Position numbers and translations under genes: made by a program. A stretch of 7,261 bases of DNA, from contig CALGFH010000130.1 in NCBI GenBank assembly GCA_937881255.1, positions 1-7,261 on the forward strand, in the 5' to 3' direction. The notes beneath the pieces were generated by a model. That model saw only the letters and a program-made list of their open reading frames with translations, made no database searches and was not told where the DNA came from. The stretch comes from an uncultured Actinomycetes bacterium. GTDB lineage: Bacteria > Actinomycetota > CALGFH01. Shown here piece by piece: positions 5,806-7,261 of this stretch (positions within the stretch are counted from its first letter, which is position 1; each line of letters opens with the position of its first letter).

Positions 5806-5813
5806 GGAAAGGG
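5806..5813 (+). promoter_or_regulatory. Ribosome binding site of the wHTH methyltransferase
   Basis: GGAAAGGG with its AGG core ends seven bases before ATG 5821. It is imperfect but the only purine-rich run in the 44-base divergent gap, and it supports this start. Confidence 0.5.
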
Positions 5814-5820
5814 CGGGGCC

Positions 5821-6930
5821 ATGACCACCACCATCGACCCGGCGGCCGCGGACGAGGCCGGGCGACGCGACGCGCTGGCCGACCGGCTGCTCAAGAGCAT
5901 GATCGGGTCGGCCGAGCTGGCCAGCGTCTGGCTGGGCCTGCGCCTGCACCTGTACGAGGCCCTGCGGAAGGGCGGGCCGGCGACCATGGCCGAGCTGTCC
6001 GCGCGGGCCGGCATCGACGCCCGCTACGCCCGCGAGTGGCTGGAGCAGCAGGCGGTGGCCGGGCTGCTGGACGTCGAGGACGTGGCCGCCGACGCCGGGA
6101 CCCGCCGCTACCGCCTGCCCGAGGCCCACGCCGACGTCCTCCTCGACGCCGACAACCCCGCCCACGCCGGGGCCACCGCCTACTGGATCGGCAGCCTGGC
6201 CGAGGTGCTGCACCGGGTCCCCGGCATCTACCGCTCCGGCGAGGGCCTGCCCTACCCGGAGTACGGCGCCGACTGCCGGCTGGCCATCGCCAACTTCAAC
6301 CGGCCCATGTTCGTCAACGACCTGGCCGGGTGGTTCGCGGCCGTGCCCGAGCTCGAGGCCCGCCTGGAGGCCGAGGGCGCCCGGGCGCTGGACGTCGGCT
6401 GCGGGATCGGCTGGTCGAGCATCTCGCTGGCCAAGGCGTTCCCGTCGCTGCGGGTGGATGGGATCGACTCCGACGAGGCCTCGATCACGGAGGCCCAGCG
6501 GCTGGCCGCCGAGGCCGGGGTGGCCGACCGGGTGCGGTTCCGAGTGGTCGACGCGGCCGAGCTGGGCGCGGCCGGCGAGGGCGGCTACGCCGCCGCCTTC
6601 ATCTTCGAGGCCCTGCACGACATGGCCCGCCCGGTCGAGGCCCTTGAGGCGGTCCGGGCCCTGCTGGCCGCCGACGGGGTCGTGATCGTGGCCGACGAGA
6701 AGGTCGCCGAGACCTTCACCGCCCCCGGTGACGAGGTCGAGCGGCTCAACTTCGCCTTCAGCTGGTGGCACTGCCTGCCGGCGAGCCGGGCCGAGACCCC
6801 CTCGGTGGCCTCGGGCACGGCCCTGCGCCCGGCGACCGTGCGCGAGTGGTCGGAGGCGGCCGGCTTCGCCAGCCTGCGGGTGCTGCCCGTCGACCACCTC
6901 TTCTGGCGCTTCTACCAGCTGGCCGGCTGA
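5821..6930 (+). CDS. SAM-dependent methyltransferase with N-terminal winged helix (Rv2258c-like)
   Basis: A 369-residue two-domain protein. The N-terminal part (about 18-110) is a winged-helix/dimerisation domain: LGLRLHLYEALRKGGPATM followed by AELSARAGIDARYAREWLEQ (57-76) and a wing ending at RRYRLPEAH (95-103). This arrangement is known from Rv2258c-type and O-methyltransferase-like proteins, in which the domain dimerises and need not bind DNA. The catalytic Rossmann domain follows: motif I is ALDVGCGIGW (189-198), the acidic motif II residue is in VDGIDSDEAS (212-221), VVDAAEL (242-248) follows, FEALHDMARP (262-271) is motif IV, and LLAADGVVIVADEKV (281-295) is the later strand. WWHCLP (315-320) is in the substrate-side lid. 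The substrate is unknown. It diverges from the PLP-enzyme gene and converges with the EAL/DICT remnant, ending four bases before that reading's stop. Confidence 0.9.
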   Translation: MTTTIDPAAADEAGRRDALADRLLKSMIGSAELASVWLGLRLHLYEALRKGGPATMAELSARAGIDARYAREWLEQQAVAGLLDVEDVAADAGTRRYRLPEAHADVLLDADNPAHAGATAYWIGSLAEVLHRVPGIYRSGEGLPYPEYGADCRLAIANFNRPMFVNDLAGWFAAVPELEARLEAEGARALDVGCGIGWSSISLAKAFPSLRVDGIDSDEASITEAQRLAAEAGVADRVRFRVVDAAELGAAGEGGYAAAFIFEALHDMARPVEALEAVRALLAADGVVIVADEKVAETFTAPGDEVERLNFAFSWWHCLPASRAETPSVASGTALRPATVREWSEAAGFASLRVLPVDHLFWRFYQLAG

Positions 6931-6933
6931 CGG

Positions 6934-7261
6934 TCAGCTGGCCGGGGCCAGCCTGTCCAGCAGCTGCTGTGCCGGACCTCCTGGAAGCAGGCCAGCAGCA
7001 CCCCCGGCTCGGCCGCGTCCAGGGCCTTGTGCTCGATTTGCATGCTCATCGGCAGCAGCAGATCCTTGGGCGCCCGCTCCCGTAGGCGGCCTCGAAGAGG
7101 GCACCTGGCGACTCCAGGGTCGACCCGGCCGGGCCGCGGACCAGGGCCTCGAACCCGACCGCGTCGCCGCTGTCCAGGTCGATCAGGGGCTGGAAGACGG
7201 CCCGCACCGCCGGCCAGCTCAGCCGGCCACGTTGCCCTGGACGTCGAAGCAGAAGCGGCGG
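6934..7261 (-). pseudogene. Broken EAL/DICT (c-di-GMP signalling) protein gene, cut by window edge
   Basis: Protein-like pieces lie in successive frames on the minus strand. RRFCFDVQGNVAG (7260-7222) ends in TGA at 7219. Next comes AVRAVFQPLIDLDSGDAVG then FEALVRGPAGSTLESPGALF, running to TGA at 7046. VFQP plus FEALVRG is the unmistakable start of an EAL phosphodiesterase domain. The third frame gives RAPKDLLLPMSMQIE and VLLACFQEVRH (about 7073-6965), resembling the DICT sensory domain. The first frame then returns with QQLLDRLAPAS and stops at 6934. Only about 45 of some 240 EAL residues are present before the DICT-like part, so an internal deletion and about three frame changes are implied. 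An intact protein would hydrolyse or sense c-di-GMP; this copy should be inactive unless the sequence is wrong. The fragment upstream of 7261 is not seen. Confidence 0.65.

Noticed and set aside
4658..5824. 388-codon open frame on the plus strand opposite the PLP enzyme
   Set aside because: Gly/Val/Asp/Arg-rich low-complexity translation with no domain, exactly antisense to a well-supported class V enzyme. This is a typical shadow of high-GC3 coding DNA.
5455..6897. 480-codon open frame on the minus strand across the methyltransferase and the 5' end of the PLP enzyme
   Set aside because: Runs antisense to the methyltransferase and out of frame in the PLP gene, with a repetitive Gly/Val/Gln/His composition and no motif. 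The motif-bearing frames account for the region.
1..7261. CRISPR array, tRNA, rRNA or insertion sequence
   Set aside because: No regularly spaced repeats, no tRNA-like cloverleaf with CCA end or T-loop, no rRNA-like stretch and no transposase motif or terminal inverted repeats were found by eye.

Overview
The window is very G+C-rich with strongly G/C-biased third codon positions, mixed ATG and GTG starts, several starts without a Shine-Dalgarno (SD) sequence, and families typical of soil Actinomycetota (TIMP/NTR-like CSC-type exoprotein, wHTH-methyltransferase, EAL/DICT signalling protein). I infer an uncultivated high-GC actinobacterium or a close relative such as a high-GC Chloroflexota. 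The taxon cannot be fixed from 7 kb.

Layout. (1) 1-488, minus: a truncated class I SAM-dependent methyltransferase. (2) 585-1223, minus: a secreted, C-terminally membrane-anchored TIMP/NTR-like protein. Its signal peptide and mature domain lie in one frame but are separated by a TGA codon, at the place where the first Cys of the family's CSC motif belongs. (3) 1324-2861, minus: a LysE-type exporter and a beta-hydroxyacid dehydrogenase, overlapping by one base and so probably co-translated. Directly opposite is an AraC-type regulator (2860-3720, plus). The start codons of the exporter and the regulator share a single CATG. (4) 3807-5776, minus: a class V PLP-dependent enzyme whose stop overlaps the GTG start of a ParA/MinD-like ATPase by four bases. 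(5) 5821-6930, plus: a winged-helix methyltransferase divergent from the PLP enzyme. (6) 6934-7261, minus: remains of an EAL/DICT c-di-GMP-type protein with several frame changes, running off the window.

How the genes may work together. The AraC regulator probably controls the LysE/dehydrogenase pair, an inferred small-metabolite oxidation or reduction and export unit. The PLP enzyme and ParA form a translationally coupled pair with no ParB or parS visible. The remaining genes appear independent.

The most notable observation is the TGA codon in the TIMP-like gene. It could be a nonsense mutation, a base-calling error or a recoded (selenocysteine) codon, and the sequence alone does not decide. 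Apparent frame lesions at about 3740 and across 6934-7261 mean sequence error or gene decay must be considered. I do not see a complete novel multi-gene system here.
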